A stretch of DNA of 60,417 nucleotides from Deltaproteobacteria bacterium (GCA_016190375.1 JACPQR010000131.1:1-60417), one strand, 5' to 3'. Positions 42,481 through 52,015 are shown, counted from the first letter of the stretch. Notes: generated by a model from the sequence alone, not told the origin. Numbers and translations are program-made.

Positions 42481-44373
42481 CTAGCGGCGGCGTTTCGGGG
42501 GCGAACCGACCAGGATTATCCTGCGCACGGAGACCGAGCCGTCCCCCTCTCCCGGCTTGACCGGCGTGATGGGCAACGTCATCTGCGGCATCATCATCGT
42601 CGCGAGCTCGGAGTTGGCCGGCTCGATGGCCGGAGGTGGGGGCGGCGGCTGCGCGGCGAGGAATGGATCTACTCCGGGATCGACCCGGATCGTGTTCGCC
42701 AGGGCGGCGTTCGAGATGGCCACGCGGGGAACCACCGGGAACAGGGTGGTCGGCGCGGTCTCCAGGGCAGGGCTCGCGGCGGCGGCGATCCTGGGGCGGT
42801 CGGCGAGGTGGTCCTGGCCCGTTGGTTGATCCTCGAAACCGATGGCGGGATCGATGAGCGGAGCCAAGCGTGCAGACTCCGGCGAATCCCCGGGCTCGAC
42901 AGGCGGGGGTGAGAACGCTGGCTCGGAGACCGGCGTCTTGTCCGTCTCGTAGCCGGCCAGATCGCCCGCGGCGGCAGACCGGTCGGTGGACGGCGCCCGA
43001 AAGACCAGGTCCTCGCCCGAGACGCCGGCGTCGGGTCGGGGTGGCTCGACTCGTGGGACGTCGACCAGCTCCATCACGGACGGAGCCGGAGCCGGCGCAT
43101 GTTGCTCCACGATCCGCCGCTCGAGGTAGACGAGCCGCTCCTGGAAGCGGAGGTGCTGCGGGTGGCGGACGACCAGCATGCGGTAGATCTCTGCGGCTTT
43201 CTCGAAGAAGCCCTGGCGGATGTACAGCTCCGCCTGCTCCTCGGGCCGGACGACCGCCGTCACGTCCTCGTCCGCCCTGAAGCCCAGGCTCGGCGACTTC
43301 TTGAGCGGGTCCGTGATCGGCCGGTAGCCCTTGAGCTCCCCGGACCGCATTGCCTTCCGGAGCGGCACGTCCGGCGGATCGGGGGCGCGCTCGTGGACGC
43401 CCGATCTCGTGGGTGGAGGGTCCGTGCTCGACCGGTGCTCGTCGACGGTCCGAATGAAGCGAAGGAGCGTGCGCAGGTCGGCGAGCCGCTGGCGCGCCAC
43501 CTCGTCGCCGGGGGACTTCTCGACCATCCCGCGGAACAGCTCGGCCGCGGCCGCCAGGTTGCCCAGCCGAATGTGCATCTCGACGAAGTTGACCTGCCTC
43601 ATCGGACGCGTCGACTGGATCGGCGACGCCTCCGACGACTCGAAGGCCGGCGCATCCACGAGCCTGGTCAGCGCCGCGACCGCCTCAGCGTAGACAGGCT
43701 CCCCGGACCGCGTGGCCGCGAGCCTCCCGAGCTCCATCATCGCCTCTTCGAGCTTGCCCTCCTCGAGCATTCCGGCCGCCGCGCGAGGGCTCGCGCCGAC
43801 CGCCGTCGTCTGGTCCAGGCTCGCAGCCGGGTCGCGAGGTTGCCGGCCCAGGACGAGCAACCTGAGGTCGTTTGCGCGCTGCACGATCGTCGCGTCGTCC
43901 GGCAGGTCGCGCGCGAGGATGCGGTACTCCGCGAGGGCAGACGCGAGTCTGCCCACGGCGATCAGCTCCTCGGCCCGGCGCAGCCTGCTGTCGGCGGACG
44001 GATCGACGCGGAAGCGCAGGACCCGAAAGAGGAGCTCGGCACGCCGGCCGACGAGAGGATCGTGCCTGTGATGGCGCAGCACGCGCTGGTAGACGATCTG
44101 CGCCTCCTCGAGGAAGCCGCGCTGGATGTAAGTCTCCGCGAGCTCCTCGGTGAAGTCGTCGACGACGGACGGTCTTGGAGTGAGCGCGTGGGCGTTGCGC
44201 TTGTACAGCAGGGCACGCGACCGGAGGGCCCTGGCTCGATCGCTGCCGGGGTCGCGGCGCAGGGCGCGCTCGAGGACGTCGAGCGCAACGTCGGGATCCC
44301 CGAGGTCCAGGAGCCTCTCGGCCAGGTGCTCGGGGGTCGGGTCCGCGACTGCGCTGTCTTCGGCGATGGCCAC
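42481..44373 (-). CDS. TPR-repeat protein
   Basis: The 630-residue protein (GTG 44373) contains at least five tetratricopeptide units: EHLAERLLDLGDPDVALDVLE, ETYIQRGFLEEAQIVYQRVL, LIAVGRLASALAEYRILA, MHIRLGNLAAAAELFRGMV and ELYIRQGFFEKAAEIYRMLV. The last 220 residues are Pro/Asp/Ala-rich and presumably disordered. There is no signal peptide, so it is cytoplasmic. TPR proteins act as assembly platforms; a partner is not evident. It is divergent from the efflux-pump operon 75 bp away. Confidence 0.85.
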   Translation of the reverse strand: MAIAEDSAVADPTPEHLAERLLDLGDPDVALDVLERALRRDPGSDRARALRSRALLYKRNAHALTPRPSVVDDFTEELAETYIQRGFLEEAQIVYQRVLRHHRHDPLVGRRAELLFRVLRFRVDPSADSRLRRAEELIAVGRLASALAEYRILARDLPDDATIVQRANDLRLLVLGRQPRDPAASLDQTTAVGASPRAAAGMLEEGKLEEAMMELGRLAATRSGEPVYAEAVAALTRLVDAPAFESSEASPIQSTRPMRQVNFVEMHIRLGNLAAAAELFRGMVEKSPGDEVARQRLADLRTLLRFIRTVDEHRSSTDPPPTRSGVHERAPDPPDVPLRKAMRSGELKGYRPITDPLKKSPSLGFRADEDVTAVVRPEEQAELYIRQGFFEKAAEIYRMLVVRHPQHLRFQERLVYLERRIVEQHAPAPAPSVMELVDVPRVEPPRPDAGVSGEDLVFRAPSTDRSAAAGDLAGYETDKTPVSEPAFSPPPVEPGDSPESARLAPLIDPAIGFEDQPTGQDHLADRPRIAAAASPALETAPTTLFPVVPRVAISNAALANTIRVDPGVDPFLAAQPPPPPPAIEPANSELATMMMPQMTLPITPVKPGEGDGSVSVRRIILVGSPPKRRR

Positions 44374-44448
44374 GAGCCGGTCAGGTCAGTGTAGTTCAGT
44401 GCCCATCTCTGGGGAACTGGTGGGTTCGCGAGCTCCGGCACCCGGCGC

Positions 44449-45570
44449 ATGGCTTGCAGCTCACGAGGCAAGGGCGTGGGACGGCTCGGCCAGATTGTTC
44501 TCCTCTTCCTGTCGGCGGCCTCGAGCTGTGCCGACTCGCGTGCACCTGCACTCCAGAAGGAGCGTGTGCCCGTCACGACCGAGAGGGCACGCGTCGAGAA
44601 CGTTCCCGTGCAGGTTGACGGAATCGGAAGAGCCGTGGCCGTCGCGAGCGTCACCGTCATGCCGCAGGTCGACGGGATCGTCGAGCGGGCCCACGTCCGC
44701 GAGGGGAGGGCCGTGCGGCGTGGGGAGCCCCTCTTCTCGCTCGATCGGCGGCCACTCGCCGCCGCGCTGGCGGAGGCCCGCGGCCGGCTCGCGCAGGACG
44801 AGCTCGAGGCGGCAGAGGCGATCATCAAGGGCAAGCGCTGGACCCAGCTCGCGCAGGCCGGCTTCGCCTCGCGCGAGCTCGCCGACGAGCTCGTCGCGCA
44901 CGGGCGCGCGCTCGAGGCCGCGGCCTCGGCCAGCCGTGCCGCGGTCGAGTCTGCGCGCCTGCGCCTCGAGCACGCATCGATCCGTGCTCCGATCGGCGGG
45001 CGAGCGGGCGCGGTCCTGGTCGACGCCGGCAACGTCGTCCGCGCGAACGAGACGAAGCTCGTGAGCATCCGGACGGTGAGCCCGATCCACGTCGACGTCT
45101 CGGTCCCGGTGGTGCACCTCGCGCGGATCCGGAGCCGGCTCGACTCCGGCGTGCGCGTCGATGCGCGGCCCGCCGCGGACGGGGCCGCCGGCGCGCGAGG
45201 CGTCCTGACGTTCGTCGACAACGCCGTCGACGAGGCGACAGGGACGATCCTCGTGCGAGCCACCTTCGAGAACGCCGACGAGGCCATGTGGCCCGGCGAC
45301 CTCTTGGAGGTGGTGCTCACGCTCGATGAGCCGCCCGGCGTGGTCGTCCCGGCGCGAGCGGTCGTCGAGGGTCCCCAGGGCTCGTTCGTGTTCGTGGTCC
45401 ACGAGGACGGCAGCGCCGAAGAGCGGCGCGTCCTGGTCGATCGGACCGTCGGCGAGCGGGCAGTGATCGCGCGCGGGGTCGGGAGCGGCGACGAGGTCGT
45501 GACCGACGGCCAGCTTCGGCTGGTGCCCGGCAGCCTCGTGCGGCGCGTGCCCGAGCGAGGCGACTCGTGA
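44449..45570 (+). CDS. RND efflux periplasmic adaptor (MFP) lipoprotein
   Basis: The 373-residue lipoprotein (Cys27 in LSAASSC) has the membrane-fusion-protein order. The lipoyl half PQVDGIVERAHVREGRAVRRGEPL is followed by a coiled-coil hairpin (LAAALAEARGRLAQDELEAA). The second lipoyl half is LRLEHASIRAPIGGRAGAVLV. A beta-barrel (VDEATGTILVRATFENAD) and the membrane-proximal end (VGSGDEVVTDGQLRLVPGS) complete it. It links the RND pump to an outer-membrane channel that is not encoded here. Its TGA overlaps the pump's GTG start. Confidence 0.92.
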   Translation: MACSSRGKGVGRLGQIVLLFLSAASSCADSRAPALQKERVPVTTERARVENVPVQVDGIGRAVAVASVTVMPQVDGIVERAHVREGRAVRRGEPLFSLDRRPLAAALAEARGRLAQDELEAAEAIIKGKRWTQLAQAGFASRELADELVAHGRALEAAASASRAAVESARLRLEHASIRAPIGGRAGAVLVDAGNVVRANETKLVSIRTVSPIHVDVSVPVVHLARIRSRLDSGVRVDARPAADGAAGARGVLTFVDNAVDEATGTILVRATFENADEAMWPGDLLEVVLTLDEPPGVVVPARAVVEGPQGSFVFVVHEDGSAEERRVLVDRTVGERAVIARGVGSGDEVVTDGQLRLVPGSLVRRVPERGDS

Positions 45571-48500
45571 ACCTCTCGGCGCCGTTCCTTCGACGCCCGG
45601 TCATGACGACGCTCGTCAGCGTCACGATGGTGCTGTTCGGGATCATCGCCTTCTTCTCGCTGCCCGTGAGCGAGCTCCCGAACGTCGACTTCCCGACGGT
45701 CCTGGTCACGGCGTCGTTGCCCGGCGCGAACCCCACGACGGTCGCGTCGGCCGTCGCGACGCCGCTCGAGCGGCAGTTCTCCACGATCGCGGGCATCGAC
45801 TCGATGTCGTCCTCGTCGAGCCACGGCTGGGCGCAGGTGACCCTGCAGTTCGAGCTCGACCGCGATCTCGACGCGGCCGTCCAGGACGTCACGGCGGCGG
45901 TGTCCCGGGCCGCGCCGCAGCTTCCGCGCGACATGCCGAGCGCGCCCACGGTGCGGAAGGTCAACCCGGCCGACCAGCCGATCCTCTACATCGCGCTCAC
46001 CTCGCCGACGCTTCCGCTCCATCGCGTGAACGAGCTCGCGGAGACGCTCGTGGCGCAGCGGATCTCGCAAGTGTCGGGAGTCGCGCAGGTGCTGGTCTTC
46101 GGCGCGCAGAAGTTCGCGGTGCGGATCCAGGTCGATCCCCGCGCCCTCGCGCTGCGCGACGTCGGCATCGACGAGGCGGCCCGCGCGGTCGCCGCGGCAA
46201 ATCCGCTCATGCCGACGGGAACCCTCGACGGTCCACACCGGGCTTCGACGATCGTCGCTCACGGACAGCTCGACCGAGCGAGCGCGTTCGCGCCCGTGGT
46301 CGTGGCACGTCGCGATGGCGCCGCGGTGCGGATCCGGGACGTCGGGAGGGCGACGGACAGCGTGCAAAACGACAAGACCGCGGCATGGCTGGACGGCCGG
46401 CGTGCCGTCGTCCTCGCCGTCCAGAGGCAGCCCGGGACGAACACCGTCGAGGTGGCGCGGGCGGTCCGAGCGGTGCTGCCGCGGCTCGAGGAGCGCTTGC
46501 CCGGGTCGGTCCGCTCGAGGGTCGTGTTCGATCGCTCCGAGTCGATCCGCGCTTCGGTGGGCGATGTCGAGGCGACGCTTCTGTTGACGCTCGCGCTGGT
46601 CGTCCTGGTCATCTTCGTGTTCTTGCGCAGCCTGCGCGTGACGGTCATCCCGAGCCTTGCGTTGCCGATGTCGATTGTCGGCACCTTCGCCGTGATGGCG
46701 GTGGCTGGATTCAGCCTCGACAACCTGTCGCTGATGGCGCTGACGCTCGCGGTGGGGTTCGTCGTGGACGACGCGATCGTGATGCTGGAGAACATCGTCC
46801 GGCACACGGAGCGTGGCGAGCCGAGAGTCGAGGCCGCCTTTTCGGGCGCGGCGGAGGTCGGCTTCACGATCGTCTCGATGACCCTCTCGCTGGTCGCGGT
46901 GTTCATTCCGGTGCTATTCCTGGGCGGCATCGTCGGGCGCCTGTTCCGCGAGTTCTCGATCGTCATCGCTTCGGCGATCCTCTTGTCGGGGGTCGTGTCG
47001 CTGACCGTGACGCCGCTCTTGTGCAGCCGCTTGTTGCGTCAGCCCGTCCGTAGCGGCAGGCTCCTCGGTGCGTGGGAGCGGGCCTTCGATCGATCGGTCG
47101 AGGCGTATGGCAGGAGCCTGAGGGTCGTGCTCCGTCACAGGGGCGCGACGATGGCGACAGTCCTCCTCGTTGCCGCCGGCACCGTGGCGCTCTTCACGGT
47201 GGTGCCCAAGGGATTCATCCCGGGCGGTGACACGAATCAGATCTTCGTCTCGACCGAGGGAGCGCAGGGCATCTCCTGGAAGTCGATGGCGAGGCACCAG
47301 CAGGCGCTTTCCGAGGTCGCCAGCCGCCAGCCCGGCGTGGAGGCGACGATCTCGGCCGCCGGCGCTGGCGGCGGGCTGACTGGCGTCAACTCGGGTGTCC
47401 TGTTCCTGAAGCTCGTCCCGCCGCGCGAGCGCGAGCTGTCGGCGGACGAGCTGGTCGCGCGGCTGCGGTCGCGGCTCGGCGCGGTCGTCGGGATGCGGGC
47501 GTATCCGCAGAACCCCGGCACGATCCGCGTGGGCGGGATGCTCACGAAGAGCCAGTACCAGTTCACGCTGCAGAGCCCGGATCAGGACGAGCTCCATGCC
47601 GCTGCGCCGCTCCTGGAGGAGCGGCTCAGACGGCTCGGAACGATCCGCGACGTCGCGAGCGACTTGACGGTGCACAGCCCCCAGCTCGACGTGCGTATCG
47701 ACCGGGAGCGCGCCTCGGCGCTGGGCGTCTCGGCAGAGGCGGTCGAGAGCGCGCTCAACACCTCGTTCGGATCTCGGCAGGTCTCGACGATCTTCTCGCC
47801 GACCGATCAGTACGCGGTGTTCCTCGAGCTCGTTCCTCGGTTCCGCGCCGACCCCGGCGTGCTCGGGCTGCTACGTGTCAGATCCTCGAACGGCTCTCTC
47901 GTGCCGCTCGACGGCGTCACCAGGGTCGGCACGAGCGCCGGCCCGCTGGTGGTCAACCACGTGGGGCAGCTCCCGGCGGTGACGATGTCCTTCAACCTGG
48001 CGCCCGGCGCGTCGCTCGGCCGGGCGGTGGCCGAGGTCTCGAAGGCGGCCCGGGACGTGGTCCCCGCGTCGATCTCGACGAGCTTCGCCGGGACGGCCGA
48101 GGCCTTCCGCTCGTCGCTCCGCGGCCTCGGGCTCCTCTTCGTCACCGCGGTCCTCGTGATCTACCTGGTCCTCGGGGTCCTCTACGAGAGCTTCGTCCAC
48201 CCGATCACGATCCTGTCGGCGTTGCCGTTCGCGGGCTTCGGCGCGCTCCTCGCCCTCGCCGTGACGGGCACCGAGCTGTCGCTGTACGCGTTCGTCGGGA
48301 TCATCATGCTCGTGGGGCTCGTCAAGAAGAACGGCATCATGATGATCGACTTCGCCATCGAGGCTCGCAGGACGCGGGGGCTCGAGGCGGACGACGCCAT
48401 CGTCGACGCGTGCCTCGTCCGGTTCCGGCCAATCATGATGACGACCATGGCGGCGCTGATGGGCACGCTCCCCATCGCGCTGGCGTTCGGCGCCGGCGCG

Positions 48501-48620
48501 GAGGTTCGCCGACCGCTCGGCATCGCGGTCGTCGGCGGGCTCCTGTTCTCGCAGCTACTGACACTCTACGTCACGCCCGTCTTCTACGTGCTGGGGGAGA
48601 AGCTTCGGCGCTCGAGGTAG
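45567..48620 (+). CDS. RND-family efflux pump (HAE1/MdtB-like)
   Basis: The 1017-residue protein begins at GTG 45567 (GTGA overlap with the adaptor). The proton-relay aspartates are in LAVGFVVDDAIVMLENI (Asp401, Asp402). The N-terminus FLRRPVMTTLVSVTMVLFGI, the porter phrase SELPNVDFPTVLVTASLPGA and the C-terminal FVGIIMLVGLVKKNGIMMID are canonical for the AcrB/MdtBC branch rather than the heavy-metal branch. The length is normal. It exports drugs or lipophilic compounds from the inner membrane with the adaptor. Confidence 0.94.
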   Translation: MNLSAPFLRRPVMTTLVSVTMVLFGIIAFFSLPVSELPNVDFPTVLVTASLPGANPTTVASAVATPLERQFSTIAGIDSMSSSSSHGWAQVTLQFELDRDLDAAVQDVTAAVSRAAPQLPRDMPSAPTVRKVNPADQPILYIALTSPTLPLHRVNELAETLVAQRISQVSGVAQVLVFGAQKFAVRIQVDPRALALRDVGIDEAARAVAAANPLMPTGTLDGPHRASTIVAHGQLDRASAFAPVVVARRDGAAVRIRDVGRATDSVQNDKTAAWLDGRRAVVLAVQRQPGTNTVEVARAVRAVLPRLEERLPGSVRSRVVFDRSESIRASVGDVEATLLLTLALVVLVIFVFLRSLRVTVIPSLALPMSIVGTFAVMAVAGFSLDNLSLMALTLAVGFVVDDAIVMLENIVRHTERGEPRVEAAFSGAAEVGFTIVSMTLSLVAVFIPVLFLGGIVGRLFREFSIVIASAILLSGVVSLTVTPLLCSRLLRQPVRSGRLLGAWERAFDRSVEAYGRSLRVVLRHRGATMATVLLVAAGTVALFTVVPKGFIPGGDTNQIFVSTEGAQGISWKSMARHQQALSEVASRQPGVEATISAAGAGGGLTGVNSGVLFLKLVPPRERELSADELVARLRSRLGAVVGMRAYPQNPGTIRVGGMLTKSQYQFTLQSPDQDELHAAAPLLEERLRRLGTIRDVASDLTVHSPQLDVRIDRERASALGVSAEAVESALNTSFGSRQVSTIFSPTDQYAVFLELVPRFRADPGVLGLLRVRSSNGSLVPLDGVTRVGTSAGPLVVNHVGQLPAVTMSFNLAPGASLGRAVAEVSKAARDVVPASISTSFAGTAEAFRSSLRGLGLLFVTAVLVIYLVLGVLYESFVHPITILSALPFAGFGALLALAVTGTELSLYAFVGIIMLVGLVKKNGIMMIDFAIEARRTRGLEADDAIVDACLVRFRPIMMTTMAALMGTLPIALAFGAGAEVRRPLGIAVVGGLLFSQLLTLYVTPVFYVLGEKLRRSR

Positions 48621-48669
48621 GATCTGCGCGGCCCCTCCCCGTAGGATCCGGGCGTGAGCTCCAGCGAGC

Positions 48670-48688
48670 GGCTCTCGAGCTGAGAGCC
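48670..48688. terminator. Bidirectional terminator hairpin
   Basis: A 7-bp stem (GGCTCTC/GAGAGCC) closes a GAGCT loop between the convergent efflux and nth genes. No long T-run follows on either side. Confidence 0.5.
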
Positions 48689-48689
48689 T

Positions 48690-49346
48690 TCAGCGGGAGC
48701 GACCGACCGCGACCCTCGCGCACCGATCGGCGACGGCGCACCGGGAGCAGCGGGGCGACAACGGCGTGCAGACGGTCCGGCCGTGCGTCACGAGGATTCG
48801 GTTGATCGGGATCCAGAGTCGGCGGGGCAAGACGTTCGCGAGGGCGGCCTCTGTCTCGGCGGGCGAGCGCGTTCGGACCCAGCCCCAGCGGTTCGTGATG
48901 CGATGCACGTGGACATCGACGCAGATCGCGGGACGGCCGAAGCCCAGGCCGAGAACGAGGTTCGCCGTCTTGCGGCCGACGCCCGGAAGCTCGAGGAGCG
49001 CCTCGAGGCTCGATGGCACGCGCCCGCGGTGCCGGTCGAGAAGCGCGGCGCAGATCCCGCGGAGCTGCCGGGCCTTCACTCGATAGAAGCCGACAGGGTA
49101 GATCGCGCGAGCGATCGTGCGCTCCTCGAGGGCGAGCATCGAGCGCGGATCGGCGGCGAGATCGAAGAGCCTCGCCGCCGCGAGGTCGGTGACCTCGTCC
49201 TTCGTCCTCAGGCTCAGGAGCGTGCCGACCAGGATGCGGAACGCGTCGGCCTTCATCCGCGCGATCCTCTCGGCGACGGGCGGCTCCAGCGCCGCCTGTT
49301 CGCGCCGGAGCCTCTCCACCGCGCGGATGGCCTGCTGCGCGCGCAC
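48690..49346 (-). CDS. nth: Endonuclease III
   Basis: Nth removes oxidised pyrimidines and nicks the abasic site. The 218-residue protein (GTG 49346) has the helix-hairpin-helix LELPGVGRKTANLVLG with the catalytic Lys. The essential Asp lies in CVDVHVHRITNRWG. The 4Fe-4S cluster loop CTPLSPRCSRCAVADRC has Cys spacing 6-2-5, as in the family. It lies 3 bp behind the peptidoglycan-binding gene. Confidence 0.95.
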   Translation of the reverse strand: MRAQQAIRAVERLRREQAALEPPVAERIARMKADAFRILVGTLLSLRTKDEVTDLAAARLFDLAADPRSMLALEERTIARAIYPVGFYRVKARQLRGICAALLDRHRGRVPSSLEALLELPGVGRKTANLVLGLGFGRPAICVDVHVHRITNRWGWVRTRSPAETEAALANVLPRRLWIPINRILVTHGRTVCTPLSPRCSRCAVADRCARVAVGRSR

Positions 49347-49349
49347 GCG

Positions 49350-49613
49350 CTACTCGAGCTGCTTGCCGGGCGCCTTCTGGGGCTGAGCGGCGGCCTGCTT
49401 CGCCTGCGCCGTGGCGATCATCTTGTCGAGCGCGGCGATCGTCTTCGGCCCGACGATCCCGTCCGCCTCCAGCCCCGACTTGCCCTGGAGCGTCTTGATT
49501 GCCTCGAGCGTCTTCGGGCCGAAGATCCCGTCCGCATCGACGGCGAAGCCCGCCAGGGCGAGCCTCTGTTGAAACGCCCGGACGTCGTCCCCTCGCGAAC
49601 CGTGCTTGAGCAT
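49350..49613 (-). CDS. Small peptidoglycan-binding-domain protein
   Basis: ATG 49613 follows GAGGAG (49621-49626) by 7 bases. The 87-residue product is almost entirely one PG_binding_1 domain: LKHGSRGDDVRAFQQRLALA, VDADGIFGPKTLEAIKTLQG and LEADGIVGPKTIAALDKMI, followed by an Ala/Gln/Lys tail. No signal peptide is visible, which is odd for a wall-binding module. It may bind another ligand or be exported by another route. It forms a two-gene operon with nth. Confidence 0.8.
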   Translation of the reverse strand: MLKHGSRGDDVRAFQQRLALAGFAVDADGIFGPKTLEAIKTLQGKSGLEADGIVGPKTIAALDKMIATAQAKQAAAQPQKAPGKQLE

Positions 49614-49687
49614 GTCCTGCCTCCTCGGAGCGCGATGTAGCATGGGGCTGGTCTTGGCGGCGAGGGGCATGAGCCGGCAGGACGATT

Positions 49688-49748
49688 CGCGCGGTTGTGC
49701 CCAGGACGGCAACGATTCCGGCGGGTTGCGGGGGTGGTGCGTGTCCCC
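49688..49748 (+). repeat. 61-bp dispersed element, copy 3
   Basis: The left box CGCGCGGT starts at 49688 and the right box GGTGCGTGTCCCC ends at 49748. The last base lies in the stop codon of the minus-strand methyltransferase gene. Confidence 0.85.
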
Positions 49749-50785
49749 TACCAGGCCGTCACGACGAGACGCGAGATCTTCCCAGCCGACGCCGTGATGC
49801 CGAGGGTGCCAGCGCGGTCGCCCGGCCGCGTCCGCCAGGCGTAGCTCGCGTGCGCGCCGCCGGCGGTCGGTGCGACGTCGATGAGGTCGAGCTCGTCGGA
49901 GGGAGGGCTCGCGTCGAAGGCGTCCAGGATCTGCCGGCGCCCGTCGAGCGGACCGAACGGGATTCCCTCGAACCGCATCTGCGCGTTCTCGTCGAAGAGC
50001 GCGATCATGGGGCCGAAGTCGCCGCCGGTGACGCCCCGGTTGTGTAGCTCGACGTACCGCCGGAGCAGGGCGACCGCGTCGCTGCGGACCCAGATCCCCG
50101 TGCACTCGGGGACCGTCGTCCACCGCTCGTTCCGGACGCGTTCGGCGAACGCGTCACCGAAGAACCGACCCGTGACGCGGGCGGCGGTCTCGACGTCATC
50201 GAAGCGGTAGTCGGTCCGTATCACAGTGCGAACGAAGCCGCGGTCGTCCTCGAGCCATGCTTGGTATTCGGCGAGGCCAGCGTCGGGCGGGCGGGGCCGG
50301 GTCTCGCCGGTCCCCAGCGTCTCGATGACGACGAGAGTGCCCGACGGACGCAGGGCCTGCACCATGCGATCGAGGGCCGCGCCGATCTCGTCGCGCCAGC
50401 GTGGTGCGTGCCAGGAGACGAAATGGCCGAGCACCCAGCCAGCCAGCGCCAGGTCGAAGCTCGATGGATCGACCACGAGGTCCTGTACTGCCAAGGGCAG
50501 GAGCTCGAGGCGGCGTGATGCGACCGCGGCAGCGAGCCTCGAGAGCGCGACCTGTCTCATCGCGGCAGCCGGCTCACAGCCGACCACGCGGGCGCCACGG
50601 TCCAGGAGCAGGCGCGTGATTCGACCCGTGCCCACGCCGACCTCCAGCACGTCGGCGCCCTCTAGCGCGGCGATCGAATCGAGCGCGGGACCCAGTCGGC
50701 CGTCCGCGTCCTCGGCCTCGACGAGACGATCGTAGTCGTCGGCGGCGGCGGCGTAGACGTGACGGTGATCGACCAAGGGCCGCAA
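49748..50785 (-). CDS. SAM methyltransferase fused to a SnoaL-like domain
   Basis: The 345-residue protein (TTG 50785; a TTG at 50776 is also possible) has a class I methyltransferase domain with ALEGADVLEVGVGTGRITRLLL as motif I and LALAGWVLGHFVSWH after it. From about residue 225 a second domain follows: ALLRRYVELHNRGVTGGDFGP, IALFDENAQMRFEGIPFGPLDG and RRQILDAFDASPPS. This is a SnoaL/NTF2-like alpha-beta cone. The fusion suggests the cone domain holds a small hydrophobic or polyketide-like substrate. There is no neighbouring biosynthetic cluster. Confidence 0.8.
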   Translation of the reverse strand: MRPLVDHRHVYAAAADDYDRLVEAEDADGRLGPALDSIAALEGADVLEVGVGTGRITRLLLDRGARVVGCEPAAAMRQVALSRLAAAVASRRLELLPLAVQDLVVDPSSFDLALAGWVLGHFVSWHAPRWRDEIGAALDRMVQALRPSGTLVVIETLGTGETRPRPPDAGLAEYQAWLEDDRGFVRTVIRTDYRFDDVETAARVTGRFFGDAFAERVRNERWTTVPECTGIWVRSDAVALLRRYVELHNRGVTGGDFGPMIALFDENAQMRFEGIPFGPLDGRRQILDAFDASPPSDELDLIDVAPTAGGAHASYAWRTRPGDRAGTLGITASAGKISRLVVTAW

Positions 50786-50810
50786 GCTAGCATGCGGACG
50801 GCCTGGCTGA

Positions 50811-51950
50811 TCAACGCGTCGCCGTCAGAAGCACGTTGGCGAACGGCGTGCCTTGCCACATGGGCTGGACCTTGCAGACGAGACCCTTGCCCTCGAGGAG
50901 AGCTTGCATCTCGGCGATGGGTCGGAAGTGGAGGCCCCTGCCACGGTTGAAACGCATGCCCGTGAAGATCCGTTCCTCGAGCGCGGTCACGCGATACCGC
51001 CAGCCGGCGGCCGCGTCGACGTCGCGCACGAAGAGCGTGCCCGATGGCCCCAGTCGCGTGGCGAGATCCGACAGCAAGGCGTCCTGCGCGGCGGGCTCGA
51101 GGTAGTGGAGGACATCGATGAGCAGGACGGCGTCGGCGGCGGCCGGCTCGCGGGGCAGTCCGCGCGAGAGGTCGCAGACCTCGAAGGACGCTCGGGCGAG
51201 CCCCTGCGCGGCGGTCCGGGCCATATCGATCTTTCTTGCGTCCCAGTCGAGGCCCTTGACCGACCGGGCCGGCCCCATGAGCGCCAGGAGGACTGCGAAC
51301 TGCCCGCGGCCGCAGCCGACGTCGAGGACCGAGGCGTCGGGCGCGATCCGGTCGACGAGGGAGCGATAGACCGGGTCGAGGAGCAGCTTGCGCTTGACGT
51401 ACCCGTGGGCGACGCGCCCGCAAGGAAGGTACCGAGGCGCCGTCCTCGAGTGCGCCATCATGAACGGGTCGGCGGCGCGTGCGGCCCTCTCGCGACGCCG
51501 GCGGCCGGTCGTGGCGGCGAACGTAAGGGCTCCTCCGACGAGACCGAGCAGCGCGCCGAGCGCCACGCCGCCCGCGAGCCACGAACCGAAGAACCTCGCC
51601 GGGCCCGCGTGCTCGAGGCCCTCGACGGTCAACGAGAGGAAGCTGCCGTGCAGCATCCGCTCGCCGAGCTGGACGCTCCCGAAGATCAGGAAGGGCGACA
51701 CGATGGGGTTGGAGATGTTCGCCGCGAGGTAGGTCGTGACCTTGTTGAGACCGAACAGCCAGGCGACCGCGACGCAGATGAAGAAGTGGAAGCCGTAGAA
51801 GGGCAGCGTGCCGATGAACACGCCCACCCCGACGGCTGCCACGAGGCGCCCCGAGGAGGTGTGCTCCGTCTTCAGGTGCGTCCAGAGCTCACGGAAGTAG
51901 CGGCCGGGGGTTCGCAACGGGCGGGGACGATAGCAGACCGCCGGGTGCAC
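50811..51950 (-). CDS. DUF2062 membrane protein fused to a SAM methyltransferase
   Basis: I choose GTG 51950 (379 residues), which has GAGGA just upstream. ATG 52001 would overlap the promoter of the divergent glycosyltransferase. The N-terminal 150 residues are DUF2062 with two or more membrane segments (LVAAVGVGVFIGTLPFYGFHF, NISNPIVSPFLIFGSVQLGE). The C-terminal 210 residues are a methyltransferase with SVLDVGCGRGQFAVLLALMG as motif I and DAVLLIDVLHYLEPAAQDALL. DUF2062 proteins often accompany glycosyltransferases, and one sits divergently next to this gene. Together they may build and methylate a lipid-linked glycan. Confidence 0.82.
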   Translation of the reverse strand: MHPAVCYRPRPLRTPGRYFRELWTHLKTEHTSSGRLVAAVGVGVFIGTLPFYGFHFFICVAVAWLFGLNKVTTYLAANISNPIVSPFLIFGSVQLGERMLHGSFLSLTVEGLEHAGPARFFGSWLAGGVALGALLGLVGGALTFAATTGRRRRERAARAADPFMMAHSRTAPRYLPCGRVAHGYVKRKLLLDPVYRSLVDRIAPDASVLDVGCGRGQFAVLLALMGPARSVKGLDWDARKIDMARTAAQGLARASFEVCDLSRGLPREPAAADAVLLIDVLHYLEPAAQDALLSDLATRLGPSGTLFVRDVDAAAGWRYRVTALEERIFTGMRFNRGRGLHFRPIAEMQALLEGKGLVCKVQPMWQGTPFANVLLTATR

Positions 51951-51976
51951 GGGCGTCCTCGGGGGGCCCGAGCACG

Positions 51977-52004
51977 TTGACCGGAGAGGCGCTCGGAGCA
52001 TAGT
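51977..52004 (+). promoter_or_regulatory. Promoter of the glycosyltransferase gene
   Basis: TTGACC (51977-51982) and CATAGT (51999-52004) are spaced by 16 bases. Transcription should start near 52011, just before GTG 52016. The -10 is inside the 16-bp direct repeat GCTCGGAGCATAGTTT. Confidence 0.5.
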
Positions 52005-52006
52005 TT
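51991..52006. repeat. Direct repeat, left copy (GCTCGGAGCATAGTTT)
   Basis: Identical to 52669-52684; the two copies bracket the glycosyltransferase gene. Confidence 0.8.
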
Positions 52007-52015
52007 CTCGCGGCC

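Noticed and set aside
48621..48669. Small frame after the efflux pump
   Set aside because: It has no start signal and is followed by a terminator-like hairpin.
51917..52001. ATG 52001 as start of the DUF2062 fusion
   Set aside because: It overlaps the divergent promoter and lacks a ribosome site; GTG 51950 has GAGGA.
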